From a virus, in the IMG/VR virus record IMGVR_UViG_3300033999_000083, positions 1-64,000 of that record: a stretch of 64,000 nt of DNA, one strand, 5' to 3'. The notes beneath the pieces were generated by a model. That model saw only the letters and a program-made list of their open reading frames with translations. It did no database searches and had not been told where the DNA came from. The position numbers and the translations under genes are program-made. Within the stretch, counting starts at the first letter, position 1; every line of letters starts with the position of its first letter. Below are positions 34,846 to 43,130 of the stretch, piece by piece.

Positions 34846-35544
34846 ATGACAATGGACGGATTTAATTTTAACATTACTGCAAATGCATCACAATCTACAT
34901 TTAAACCTCAATTACCAGGAAACGAAATACATGAAGTAAGATTCGATGGAATAGTTTCTGAAGACATGCAAGGTAGAAAAGAACCTGATAAAACTTTTAG
35001 AGTACTAAGAATAAAATTCTCAAATGACAAAGGTCAGTTTGAGCATACTATATTTGAACCTAGACCAGAGGACTCCAAAAGAAGGGAGAATACTGTAGTA
35101 AGAGACGGTAAAGAGCAAAAAATACCTTCTGCTTCAAATAAAGAAAATATGATGCTATTACTTAAGCATTTAATTGATGCAGTTCTCCCAGAAGTGGGAA
35201 AGAAAATAGATAAAGGGGAGGTAACTCTAGGTGGTAAAGACTGGGAACAATTTAGAAATAATGTAGTCGCCATTCTTAATAAAGGTATAGGTGCTACAGT
35301 TAAAATAAAATTAGTAAAAGATCAAGAAGGTAAAGTAATATTTCCTAAATATTTTACTGGAATAAATCAAGAAGGAAGAGCATACGTTAGAAATAATTTT
35401 ATAGGAAGTAACTTAGCATTTACTGCTTATGAAAAATCAAATATGAACAATGAAGCTAAAGCTACTCCTACTAAAGTAGATGACGAAATGGATTTTCCAG
35501 AAGTAGGTAACTTAGATTTAGATTTTGATGTTTCTGGACTATAA
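34846..35544 (+). CDS. ssb: ssDNA-binding-like protein
   Basis: 232 residues. Central beta-rich part with HEVRFDGIVSEDMQGRK...FRVLRIKFSNDKGQF, then GATVKIKLVKDQEGKVIFPKYFTGI and a strongly acidic tail ending DLDLDFDVSGL. An acidic tip with a terminal hydrophobic is characteristic of SSBs. OB fold is not proven by eye. Confidence 0.6.
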   Translation: MTMDGFNFNITANASQSTFKPQLPGNEIHEVRFDGIVSEDMQGRKEPDKTFRVLRIKFSNDKGQFEHTIFEPRPEDSKRRENTVVRDGKEQKIPSASNKENMMLLLKHLIDAVLPEVGKKIDKGEVTLGGKDWEQFRNNVVAILNKGIGATVKIKLVKDQEGKVIFPKYFTGINQEGRAYVRNNFIGSNLAFTAYEKSNMNNEAKATPTKVDDEMDFPEVGNLDLDFDVSGL

Positions 35545-35555
35545 TTGAATAATTA

Positions 35556-36605
35556 ATGGAGTTTAAGTATGAAGGAGCTCCAAAGATTACTAAAGAATTC
35601 CTATATAATACGATAGGACAAGAAAGATTGATGGAGCATTATTTAGGAGTCCCTGTAAAAAAGGGACTCTTTATATGCCCATCTTTTTTAAGAAAAGACA
35701 CTAGGCCAACCTGTGCTTTCTATAAAAATAAAAATGGGATTCTTATATTTAAGGATTTTGCAGGAATTTCTGGAGATGCTGCAACTGTAGTTATGAATAT
35801 ATTCCATTGTAGTTATTATCAATCTTTAAGAATAATAGCTAATGATTTTGGATTAATACCATATACTAAACTAGATACTAATCCACCTAAGATACAATAC
35901 TCTGGTAATGTTTTAGAAGAAACTAAACATGCTAATATACAAATAGAAGCAAAAGATTTTTCTGAAAAGGAGTTAAATTGGTGGAAAGAATTTGGTATAT
36001 CTTATGATATATTAAAAAAATTTAGAGTTTATTCCGTAAAGTCTGTATTTTTAAATGGAAATTATTTTACAGGCTCATCAGAAAAAACTTCTATATATGG
36101 ATATTATGGAGGTAAAAGTAAAAATGGAGACGAGTTCTGGAGATTATATTTTCCAACAAAAACTAAATATAGATTTTTAAGTAATTGGAGCTCTTCCATG
36201 TTACAAGGAATAAGACAACTTCCAGTTTCTGGAGAAAATCTTATAATAACTAAATCATTAAAAGATGTCATGACATTATACAGTATAGGGATAAATTCAG
36301 TTGCCCCTATATCTGAAACTATTGTAATAAATAAAGCTAGATTTGAAAAATTACAAAATAGTTTTAATAATATAATATGTTTATATGATAATGATTTAGC
36401 TGGAGTAAAAGGTGCTCAAAAATATAAAAAACTCTATAATACGAGATGTATATTTATAAAAAGAAAATATGCCAAAGATATTAGTGATTTATGGAAAAAA
36501 TCAAACTATGTTCAAAGGTATGAAATAATCAAAGATATGGAATTAATACTACAAGATAAAACTATTCATAATACAAAATATTTTTATATATTCAATGGAA
36601 AATAA
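35556..36605 (+). CDS. dnaG: DnaG-type primase
   Basis: 349 residues. N-terminal part (GLFICPSFLRKDTRPTCAFYKN...LIFKDFA) is the phage primase zinc-ribbon-like region in which the zinc ligands are partly lost. TOPRIM: LIITKSLKDVMTLYSIGI (motif with Ser/Lys in place of the usual Glu-Gly-Glu) and ICLYDNDLAGVKGA (D.D). Synthesises RNA primers with the SF4 helicase. The start overlaps nothing; the end overlaps the nuclease gene. Confidence 0.8.
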   Translation: MEFKYEGAPKITKEFLYNTIGQERLMEHYLGVPVKKGLFICPSFLRKDTRPTCAFYKNKNGILIFKDFAGISGDAATVVMNIFHCSYYQSLRIIANDFGLIPYTKLDTNPPKIQYSGNVLEETKHANIQIEAKDFSEKELNWWKEFGISYDILKKFRVYSVKSVFLNGNYFTGSSEKTSIYGYYGGKSKNGDEFWRLYFPTKTKYRFLSNWSSSMLQGIRQLPVSGENLIITKSLKDVMTLYSIGINSVAPISETIVINKARFEKLQNSFNNIICLYDNDLAGVKGAQKYKKLYNTRCIFIKRKYAKDISDLWKKSNYVQRYEIIKDMELILQDKTIHNTKYFYIFNGK

Positions 36606-36996
36606 CGAATTAGAGGAAAAACCCAAGAAAAAAGTAAATGGCAGCAAAAATAAGAGAAAAGGAAGTTCTTATGAAAGAAAGATTGTAAATGAATTAAAGG
36701 AAATAACCAGAGATTCTGAACTATGTACATCTAGATCTGAAAGTAAGAGGTTAGATGATGCTAAAATAGATATAGCAGATCCCAATAATGTGTTAGATTT
36801 CTATGTACAATGTAAAAATACTCAATCTAATCCTAGTGTTAAAAAACTTAATGCTGAAGTAGGAAAAAAAGATAAACCACTGGCTATATTCTGAAATGCA
36901 CAAGAAAAAAGAGAAGTAAACAGTGTTAGTGTAGGAGAATATGTTATAATACCAAAAGAGTTATTCTATAAACTATTAAAACTTAAATATGACTAA
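36595..36996 (+). CDS. Resolvase-like PD-(D/E)XK nuclease with in-frame TGA
   Basis: 133 residues if the TGA at 36892-36894 is Trp. N-terminal Lys-rich tail, then KGSSYERKIVNELKEI, DDAKIDI and VQCKN (the E, D and (E/Q).K of the fold), then KPLAIF(W)NAQEKREVNSVSVGEYVIIPKELFYKLLK. The sequence after TGA is a natural strand-helix end for such nucleases and the frame runs to TAA just inside the next gene. With TGA as a stop it would be 99 residues and lose the last strand. Confidence 0.8.
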
Positions 36997-37456
36997 ACAA
37001 ATTATTATTATACTGTCTTTACTCTTATTTATATCTTGTAGTGGATATAATGTAGAATATTTTAAAAACAACAAAAATAATAAAGTAAAAATTCCTATTA
37101 TAGAGAAAGATATAGGAAATAAAAAAGTTTTATTTATAGTAGATTCTGGAGCTAATTTATCTGTTATAGATAGTACTTGGTATTTCAATAACTCTGATTT
37201 ATTTCGTAAAGAAGGTGAAGAAACTAGTACTATTATAACAGGTATATCAGGTACCTCAAATTTAAAAACTATTTTGGTATCTACAATCATAGATGGCAGA
37301 CGTATCCTTTTTTCTACTTCAGATTTAAGTCCTATTATTAAAGACTTAGAGACACAAGGTTTTAATATAGTAGGAATATTAGGTTCAGATTATTTAAGGG
37401 ATAATTATTCAATAATAGATTATAAAAAACAAGCTGTTTATTCAGCTAAAAGATGA
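36989..37456 (+). CDS. Lipoprotein retropepsin-like aspartic protease
   Basis: 155 residues. Lipoprotein signal: hydrophobic IIIILSLLLFIS followed by Cys (LFISCSG lipobox, about residues 13-19). FIVDSGANLSVID is the aspartic protease active-site loop (D(S/T)G(A)) and VGILGSDYL the second psi-loop (G.LG.D.L) of the bacterial retropepsin-like class. The mature enzyme would sit on a membrane facing the periplasm or outside. Confidence 0.75.
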   Translation: MTKQIIIILSLLLFISCSGYNVEYFKNNKNNKVKIPIIEKDIGNKKVLFIVDSGANLSVIDSTWYFNNSDLFRKEGEETSTIITGISGTSNLKTILVSTIIDGRRILFSTSDLSPIIKDLETQGFNIVGILGSDYLRDNYSIIDYKKQAVYSAKR

Positions 37457-37464
37457 AATAAAAT

Positions 37465-37722
37465 ATGATAAGTTTAGATAATTTTGCTAAATTAGCGCAT
37501 TATATAAGAGAGAGTATTAATACTAAGGACTTTCTATCAGAAAGATATGATATTGATATCTATCCTTTAACTAAGAATTTAGAAAATGCTTTAGATATAA
37601 CTTTAAGAGAGGTTCTTCCAGATAAATTAGATATATTAGATTATTTCATGGATATGATAATATATACTGATTTAACTGACGATGATATAAAAGAAACATA
37701 TGATTATATATTTAATGAATAA
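37465..37722 (+). CDS. Tandem family D, copy 1
   Basis: 85 residues. First of four tandem copies with MISLDNF..L...I......L...YDIDIYPL.KNLE.ALD..L.E..P.....YFMDM..Y.DL.D..I.E.Y.YIFNE. All-helical by appearance. Function unknown. Confidence 0.65.
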   Translation: MISLDNFAKLAHYIRESINTKDFLSERYDIDIYPLTKNLENALDITLREVLPDKLDILDYFMDMIIYTDLTDDDIKETYDYIFNE

Positions 37723-37728
37723 CAGAAT

Positions 37729-37980
37729 ATGATGAATTTAGATGATTTTAATCGTTTAGTGCGTGCTATAGCAAGTAATGATGATACTAAACAATTTCTG
37801 TATGATAAATATGGTATAGATATTTATCCATTAACAGAAAATTTGGAAATTGCTTTGGATATAGTTCTTAATGAACTTATTCCAAAAGAAAAAATAGACT
37901 ATCTCATCGATATGGTAGCATATGATGATTTGACTGATAGTGAAATAGAGGAAGCATATAATTACATATTTAATGAATAA
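37729..37980 (+). CDS. Tandem family D, copy 2
   Basis: 83 residues, the copy closest to number 1 (FL.(E/D)(R/K)YGIDIYPLTENLE.ALDI.L.E..P). Starts 6 bp after it. Function unknown. Confidence 0.65.
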   Translation: MMNLDDFNRLVRAIASNDDTKQFLYDKYGIDIYPLTENLEIALDIVLNELIPKEKIDYLIDMVAYDDLTDSEIEEAYNYIFNE

Positions 37981-37986
37981 TGAGTT

Positions 37987-38238
37987 ATGATAAGCTTAGA
38001 AAATTTTAACATACTAGTATCTGGTATATTAAGGAGTAACAAACTCTCAAAGAAATTATCTAAAAAATATGGTATAGATTTATATCCTGTGGTTAAAGAT
38101 TTAGATATGGCTCTTTCAGCAGCTATAGATGAAATTATTCCTAAAGATAAGTCTGACTACTTTTATGATATAGTGTATTCTGGTTATTTGAAAGAAGATA
38201 ATATAGAAGACTTATATCATGATATATTTGAAATATAA
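37987..38238 (+). CDS. Tandem family D, copy 3
   Basis: 83 residues, MISLENFNILVSGIL...KKYGIDLYPVVKDLDMALSAAIDEIIPKDKSDYFYDIVYSG. Closer to copy 4 than to copies 1 and 2. Function unknown. Confidence 0.65.
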   Translation: MISLENFNILVSGILRSNKLSKKLSKKYGIDLYPVVKDLDMALSAAIDEIIPKDKSDYFYDIVYSGYLKEDNIEDLYHDIFEI

Positions 38239-38240
38239 CT

Positions 38241-38492
38241 ATGATTAGTTTAGATAATTTTTCCATTATAGTAAATAATATATTGGAGAATAATAGGCTC
38301 CTAAAAGAGGTTCCAATAGAACATGATGTTGATTTATATTCTGTGTTTAATAATTTTGATGAAGCACTGTCAACTGCTTTAGAAGAAATTATACCAGAAG
38401 ATAAGATAGATTATTTTTACAAAACAGTATATTCAAAATCTATGTCAGAAAATAAAATAGAAGAGTTATATAATAATATATTCAATAAATAA
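38241..38492 (+). CDS. Tandem family D, copy 4
   Basis: 83 residues, MISLDNFSIIVNNILENNRL.KE...HDVDLYSVFNNFDEALSTALEEIIPEDKIDYFYKTVYSK. The core IYP is changed to LYS, the most diverged copy. Function unknown. Confidence 0.65.
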   Translation: MISLDNFSIIVNNILENNRLLKEVPIEHDVDLYSVFNNFDEALSTALEEIIPEDKIDYFYKTVYSKSMSENKIEELYNNIFNK

Positions 38493-38494
38493 AT

Positions 38495-38986
38495 ATGTTA
38501 AGGATAGCATGTGATATTGACGACTGCATTGCGGATTTTTTGAATCCATATTATAGATTATATGGAAAACCTAAAAAGGGAGATTATGAAATCACCAGAA
38601 ATGTATATAAACTCAGAAATAATAAAAATTTCTGGGAAAGTTTACCAGTATTAGAAACTATGGATTTTGAACCTCATATATATTGTACTAAAAGGGTAAA
38701 TAGTAAAAGATATACTAAGAATTGGTTATTAAAAAATAACTTTCCTGTAAAACCTATATATCAATTATACAATCAAAAAGGAAATAAAGCTACTTTAATT
38801 AAGGGAAGGTGTGATGTGCTGGTAGACGACTCTTATAGTAATGTAATAAAAGCTATAGAATCTGGACTACCAGCATTATTATTAACTAGACCTCATAATA
38901 TCAATATATTAACTCCTTATAGAATAAATTCTTTAAGATATAAAGAAATTGAGGAGAAGTATAATAGATTTTTTAATAATAAATAA
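38495..38986 (+). CDS. HAD-family nucleotidase-like protein
   Basis: 163 residues. IACDIDDCIADF is HAD motif I of the 5'(3')-deoxyribonucleotidase class (D.DD.(L/I)(A/L)); HIYCTKR carries the motif II Ser/Thr position; CDVLVDDSYSN is motif IV (DD). Probably dephosphorylates nucleotides, in line with other nucleotide genes here. Confidence 0.7.
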   Translation: MLRIACDIDDCIADFLNPYYRLYGKPKKGDYEITRNVYKLRNNKNFWESLPVLETMDFEPHIYCTKRVNSKRYTKNWLLKNNFPVKPIYQLYNQKGNKATLIKGRCDVLVDDSYSNVIKAIESGLPALLLTRPHNINILTPYRINSLRYKEIEEKYNRFFNNK

Positions 38987-38987
38987 T

Positions 38988-39968
38988 ATGACATTTAAAG
39001 AATTAGAGGCCAGATATGGAAAACAAAATAGATCTGAGTGGAGTCAACATCCTAATGGTGGAGGTTGGGTATACAAAAAGGCTGAGGTAGCTGATAGTGC
39101 CTTTGTAGGAGAAAATGCAGTAGTACTTTCAGGTTATGTAGCTATATATGCCAGAATAGAAGATTATGCTGTAATACGTGATAGTGCAAGAATACTTGAT
39201 AACGCTGTTATAAAAGGCAATGCACAAATATTTGATAATGCTACTGTATGTAAAAATGCAGTGGTAAAAGATAATGTTATTATACTTGATCAAGCAATAG
39301 TAACCGATAATGCAGAAGTATCTGGAAATGTTATAATAAAAGATCATAGTGAAATACGTGATTCAGCTAAAGTAATGGATAATGTTGTCATATCAGAAGA
39401 AGCTAACATATATGATAGTGCCAAAGTATTTGGAAATGCAAAAATATCAGGAAGTGCTAAAATATTCGGAAATGCAAAAGTATATGACAATGCTATAGTA
39501 AAAGATAGAGTAAGTATATATGATAATGCAGAAATATATGGCAGTGCTAAAATATATGGCAAAGCTAAAATACTAGATAATTGTAAAGTATATGATGATG
39601 CACAGATATTTGATCATGCTAGATTAAAAAACTTTTCTCAAGTATTTGAAAATGCTAGAGTATTTGGTTTTGCAGTAATATATGATAATGCTAAAATATC
39701 AGGCAATGCTATAGTATATGGTGGTGCTAAGGTATTTAATAAAGCTATTATAACAGGAAGTCCAGAAGTATATGGAGATGCAATGGTTTTTGAAGAAGCA
39801 GTTATAGAAGGTTATGCTAAAATATTTGACCTAGCAAAAATATATGGTAAAGCTAAAGTATCTGATGATGTATTTATATATGAATGTTCTAGAATTTTTG
39901 GTAATACTGTATTATCAGGAGAGTTAAGTATATTTGGAAACACTGAAATACCTAATAAAAAGATATAA
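38988..39968 (+). CDS. Left-handed beta-helix hexapeptide-repeat protein
   Basis: 326 residues. After 35 residues (FKELEARYGKQNRSEWSQHPNGGGWVYKKA, a Gly-rich lead) the rest is one uninterrupted array of about 45 hexapeptides of type (I/V/A).(D/G)(N/S/D)A(K/E/I), the pattern of a left-handed beta-helix. Such proteins occur in phages and bacteria as trimeric scaffolds or acyltransferase-like folds; no acyltransferase loop is seen. I start at the ATG after the upstream stop. Confidence 0.75.
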   Translation: MTFKELEARYGKQNRSEWSQHPNGGGWVYKKAEVADSAFVGENAVVLSGYVAIYARIEDYAVIRDSARILDNAVIKGNAQIFDNATVCKNAVVKDNVIILDQAIVTDNAEVSGNVIIKDHSEIRDSAKVMDNVVISEEANIYDSAKVFGNAKISGSAKIFGNAKVYDNAIVKDRVSIYDNAEIYGSAKIYGKAKILDNCKVYDDAQIFDHARLKNFSQVFENARVFGFAVIYDNAKISGNAIVYGGAKVFNKAIITGSPEVYGDAMVFEEAVIEGYAKIFDLAKIYGKAKVSDDVFIYECSRIFGNTVLSGELSIFGNTEIPNKKI

Positions 39969-39999
39969 ATGAATAAAATATGTTTAGTAGTATGTAATA

Positions 40000-40998
40000 G
40001 TGAAAATAGATAATGAAATATCTTTAAAAGTAGTTCCGGGTAGTTTACAACTCCTACGAATGAGTGACGAAGAATATTTTTCTGATAAATATTCTGATTA
40101 TATAAGTAATAGTAGGTTAAGCCTTATTAATCCTGAAGAAGATGGTTCTATAGATAAGTTTAAAAAAGGATTAGAGTCAAAATATTCTAGTTCATTAGAA
40201 TTAGGTTCTAGTATCCATTGTATGCTCTTACAACCAGATGAATATGAAATATCTGATATTAGAAAACCATCTGGAAAATTAGGAGTATTTGCAGAGAATG
40301 TTTATCTGTATAGAAAAGAAGGATATAGTATAGAAGACTCAATAAAATTAGCTTCTGAAAAATCTGACTATTATAAGGATAAATTAACAAGTAAAAGATT
40401 AAAAACTGCAATAAAAGAATCTATTGAATTCTATTTAAATAGACTTAGAGTAAAAGAAAGTTTAGATAAATCTACTATATTCTTATCTAAGTCTATGGCT
40501 AGTATATTTGATATTTGTATTTCTAATATAATAAGTAATAATGAATTTATGAGCACATTGTACCCAAAAGGAATTATAAATGATCCTGAAGTATATAATG
40601 AATATGCTATATTAGGAGAAATACAGGCTGGAGACAAAATAGTAAAGGTAAAAGGTAAATTAGATAATTTTACTATTGACCATGAACAAAAAATCATAAC
40701 TCTTAATGATGTAAAATCTACTGGCAAGCCTTTATCTTTTTTTATGGGTAATGAATTTAATGGGATTTATATTCCTGGATCATTTGAGAAATACAGATAT
40801 TATAGACAGTTGGCAATGTATTTATATTTACTAAATAACTGTTTAAATTTAGAAGGATATAAATATAAAGCTAATATTCTAGCTATAGAAACTATTCCAG
40901 AATATAATTCTGGAGTATTTAAAATATCAGATAAATGGATTAAAAAAGGCTTAGAAGAGTTTAAAAATTTATTAATACTTGTTGCCTATGAATGTTGA
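40000..40998 (+). CDS. PD-(D/E)XK exonuclease (RecE/DUF3799-like)
   Basis: 332 residues from a GTG; an ATG at 40060 (MSDEEYF) is the other plausible start. YISNSRLSLI, LELGSSIHCMLLQPDEYE (the G...H...L..P..(F/Y) block), VKGKLDNFTIDHEQKIITLNDVKSTG (the GK.D...D....I.D.K core) and a final YRYYRQLAMYLYLL (Q.A.Y) match the DUF3799 putative exodeoxyribonuclease VIII family. Probably pairs with the Sak4/SSB recombination set. Confidence 0.8.
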   Translation: MKIDNEISLKVVPGSLQLLRMSDEEYFSDKYSDYISNSRLSLINPEEDGSIDKFKKGLESKYSSSLELGSSIHCMLLQPDEYEISDIRKPSGKLGVFAENVYLYRKEGYSIEDSIKLASEKSDYYKDKLTSKRLKTAIKESIEFYLNRLRVKESLDKSTIFLSKSMASIFDICISNIISNNEFMSTLYPKGIINDPEVYNEYAILGEIQAGDKIVKVKGKLDNFTIDHEQKIITLNDVKSTGKPLSFFMGNEFNGIYIPGSFEKYRYYRQLAMYLYLLNNCLNLEGYKYKANILAIETIPEYNSGVFKISDKWIKKGLEEFKNLLILVAYEC

Positions 40999-41362
40999 TG
41001 AGATAACTAATGAGATTAATAAGTTATCATATGAGGATAGATTTAAGTTATATGTAAGATGTTTTGGATTTGGGAATTTATTATCTGATGAGTTTGATGA
41101 TAAACTAATTCTTATATCATTAGTAGCCTTAACAGCTAATAAATTAAAAGAGAAAAATCCTAAACTTACTACACTAGATGTATTATTACAAATAACTAAA
41201 GAAAAAGAAGGAACTTCTTTCTATAATGCTTTAGAAAATTTATCTATGTTAGTAGATGATTTATCATATGGTGTTAGTAAATTTAATTCATATGGATTAA
41301 CTGATTCAAAACAAATTATAAATAAAATAAAGGAGTTATTAAATACATGGACTCCATTTTAA
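40988..41362 (+). CDS. Hypothetical helical protein
   Basis: 124 residues from the ATG giving MNVDEITNEINKL; all-helical. Overlaps the nuclease gene by 11 bp. Function unknown. Confidence 0.55.
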   Translation: MNVDEITNEINKLSYEDRFKLYVRCFGFGNLLSDEFDDKLILISLVALTANKLKEKNPKLTTLDVLLQITKEKEGTSFYNALENLSMLVDDLSYGVSKFNSYGLTDSKQIINKIKELLNTWTPF

Positions 41363-41371
41363 TTTTTAGTT

Positions 41372-42280
41372 ATGGAGAGTATAACAGAATTTAGTGAGGA
41401 ATATTATATGGATGAGGATATAGTTAGTAAAGCGTCCATATGGGTTAGAGACAAGGATGTCTTTATGCCATCTACAGATATTACTATATATAAGGAACTG
41501 CCTCCTGGAATGTATAAAATAGATTATAGTAATGACAAAGGATTTACTTGTAAACCTATAAATGTTGATACAGATGAATTATTTGTTTTTAGTGATTCTA
41601 TAACTAAAAATTTATTAGATGAAATTCAAACATTTTGGGATAAAAAAGATGTATATGAAAAAAAGAAACTAATACATAAAAGAGGAATTTTATTGGCAGG
41701 TTTCGCAGGTACTGGTAAAAGTACTATCATAAACATTATAAGTAAAGAGTTAATTAAAAATGGAGGTGTAGTGTTTAAAGTATATGGTATAAATAATTTA
41801 TCTAATTACATAGACTTTATTCAGTACGGATTTAGAAAAATTCAAAAAGACACTCCTATAATAACTATATTAGAAGACATAGATCAATATAGAGAAGTAG
41901 AAGCAGGTTTATTGGATTTTTTAGACGGTCAGTTTCATTTAAATCATCATTTAGTTATAGGAACTAGCAACAATACTGAGGACATTCCTGAAACTTTTTT
42001 AAGACCAAGTAGATTAGATTTAAAAATAGAAATAGGATACCCATCTGAAAAAACTAGAGAAGAATATTTTAGATATAAAAATGTTCCAGAAGAAGATATA
42101 AGTACCTTAGTTGAAGCAACTAAGGATTGCTCGTTAGCTGATTTAAAGGAAATATTTATATGTGTGTATGTTTTAGATTATAGTATTGATAAAGCAGTAA
42201 ATCAAGTATTAAATCCAACAGATAAGAAAAATTATACCAATGCAAAGTATAATAAATCTAGAATAGGATTTGGAATATAA
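41372..42280 (+). CDS. AAA+ ATPase (BCS1/FtsH-like)
   Basis: 302 residues. N-terminal 90 residues variable; then Walker A GILLAGFAGTGKSTIINI (about 104-121), Walker B ITILEDIDQY, sensor 1 VIGTSNN, arginine fingers RPSRLD, then a small helical lid. A second ATPase of the same class as the intron-split one at 18.4 kb. Could serve the ClpP-like protease or remodel complexes. Confidence 0.8.
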   Translation: MESITEFSEEYYMDEDIVSKASIWVRDKDVFMPSTDITIYKELPPGMYKIDYSNDKGFTCKPINVDTDELFVFSDSITKNLLDEIQTFWDKKDVYEKKKLIHKRGILLAGFAGTGKSTIINIISKELIKNGGVVFKVYGINNLSNYIDFIQYGFRKIQKDTPIITILEDIDQYREVEAGLLDFLDGQFHLNHHLVIGTSNNTEDIPETFLRPSRLDLKIEIGYPSEKTREEYFRYKNVPEEDISTLVEATKDCSLADLKEIFICVYVLDYSIDKAVNQVLNPTDKKNYTNAKYNKSRIGFGI

Positions 42281-42401
42281 TATGAGTTTATTATAATAAT
42301 TATTTTTAGATTTATTATATACATATACTATGTTTAGACACTAACCAAGTAAACAGATAAAAATTATCAAAGTTGAGGCAATTTTAGAATTTTAATTGTT
42401 G

Positions 42402-42409
42402 TAACTTTG
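42402..42409 (+). promoter_or_regulatory. Promoter -7 element of the isolated gene
   Basis: TAACTTTG, an exact TAnnTTTG, 65 nt before the ATG, in a 190-bp gap. With the terminator after the gene this defines a single-gene unit. No good TTTG at the -33 spacing. Confidence 0.5.
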
Positions 42410-42473
42410 TAATACAATTAGATGGAAATACTAGTAGATGGTAAATTAACAATTTTTAATGTAATATGTAAAT

Positions 42474-43055
42474 ATGAAAATTGCAGAATCGCAGGGATAC
42501 AGCAAGAAAAAAGCTTATGAAGAAACAGGATTTGTAATTCCTTTTGAGAAATTAAAAAATGCCACACTCTCCTGGAAAAAGGCAGGTGAGCCACAAGGTG
42601 GTAAAAAATTAGCGGAATTCCTTGAAAACTATTTAAAAGAAAATAGAAATTCAGGGGCTTATATTGTTCTGGAGTCCGCTTCAGAAGATACTCGAGAACG
42701 ACCGTATAAAATTATTAATGAGGCTACTAAAGGTAAGAGAAAAACAACTACTACTTACCAAATAAAAGAAGCTGAATTTAAGGTAAAATACCGCACGGTA
42801 AAAGATGAAAATGGAGAAGATGTAGATGTTCCTGAAGTAACTGTTATATCTACTGGTAAAGTAGAGGGAAAGGCTACTAAGAAAGACCAAGCTTTAGATC
42901 TTATGAAGGAACTTATTAAGGAAAATCGGAAACCTTACGTAATTGAAATCGTTAAAGAGGTGACCGAAGGGCAGAAGTACGCAGCTTATGGAGAATATAC
43001 TCCGTCTGCTTCCGCTAAAATGGGTAAATTTGTTTTTGCCGTAGAAGAGTACTAA
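42474..43055 (+). CDS. Unknown, independently transcribed protein
   Basis: 193 residues, Lys/Glu-rich, soluble. SYKIINEATKGKRKTTTTYQIKEAEFKVKYRT-like strands in the middle, C-terminal GQKYAAYGEYTPSASAKMGKFVFAVEEY. Codons such as ccg, cgg, gcc, gtc and ctc are more frequent than in neighbouring genes. It has its own promoter element and a strong terminator. Such a unit is typical of highly expressed proteins (DNA-binding or decoy type), but no function can be read from the sequence. Confidence 0.65.
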   Translation: MKIAESQGYSKKKAYEETGFVIPFEKLKNATLSWKKAGEPQGGKKLAEFLENYLKENRNSGAYIVLESASEDTRERPYKIINEATKGKRKTTTTYQIKEAEFKVKYRTVKDENGEDVDVPEVTVISTGKVEGKATKKDQALDLMKELIKENRKPYVIEIVKEVTEGQKYAAYGEYTPSASAKMGKFVFAVEEY

Positions 43056-43065
43056 AAACAATTAC

Positions 43066-43095
43066 AAAGGTGGGGAAACATTCCTCACCTTTTTT
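43066..43095 (+). terminator. Intrinsic terminator
   Basis: AAAGGTGGGGAA/TTCCTCACCTTT stem with one mismatch and a 3-4-nt loop, followed by TTT. The best GC-rich terminator of the early strand. Confidence 0.8.
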
Positions 43096-43130
43096 AGTCT
43101 AATTTAAGATTTAAACTTATAGATTACATA

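Noticed and set aside
39129-39562. Minus-strand ORFs opposite the beta-helix gene
   Set aside because: Shadows of a periodic coding sequence on the other strand.
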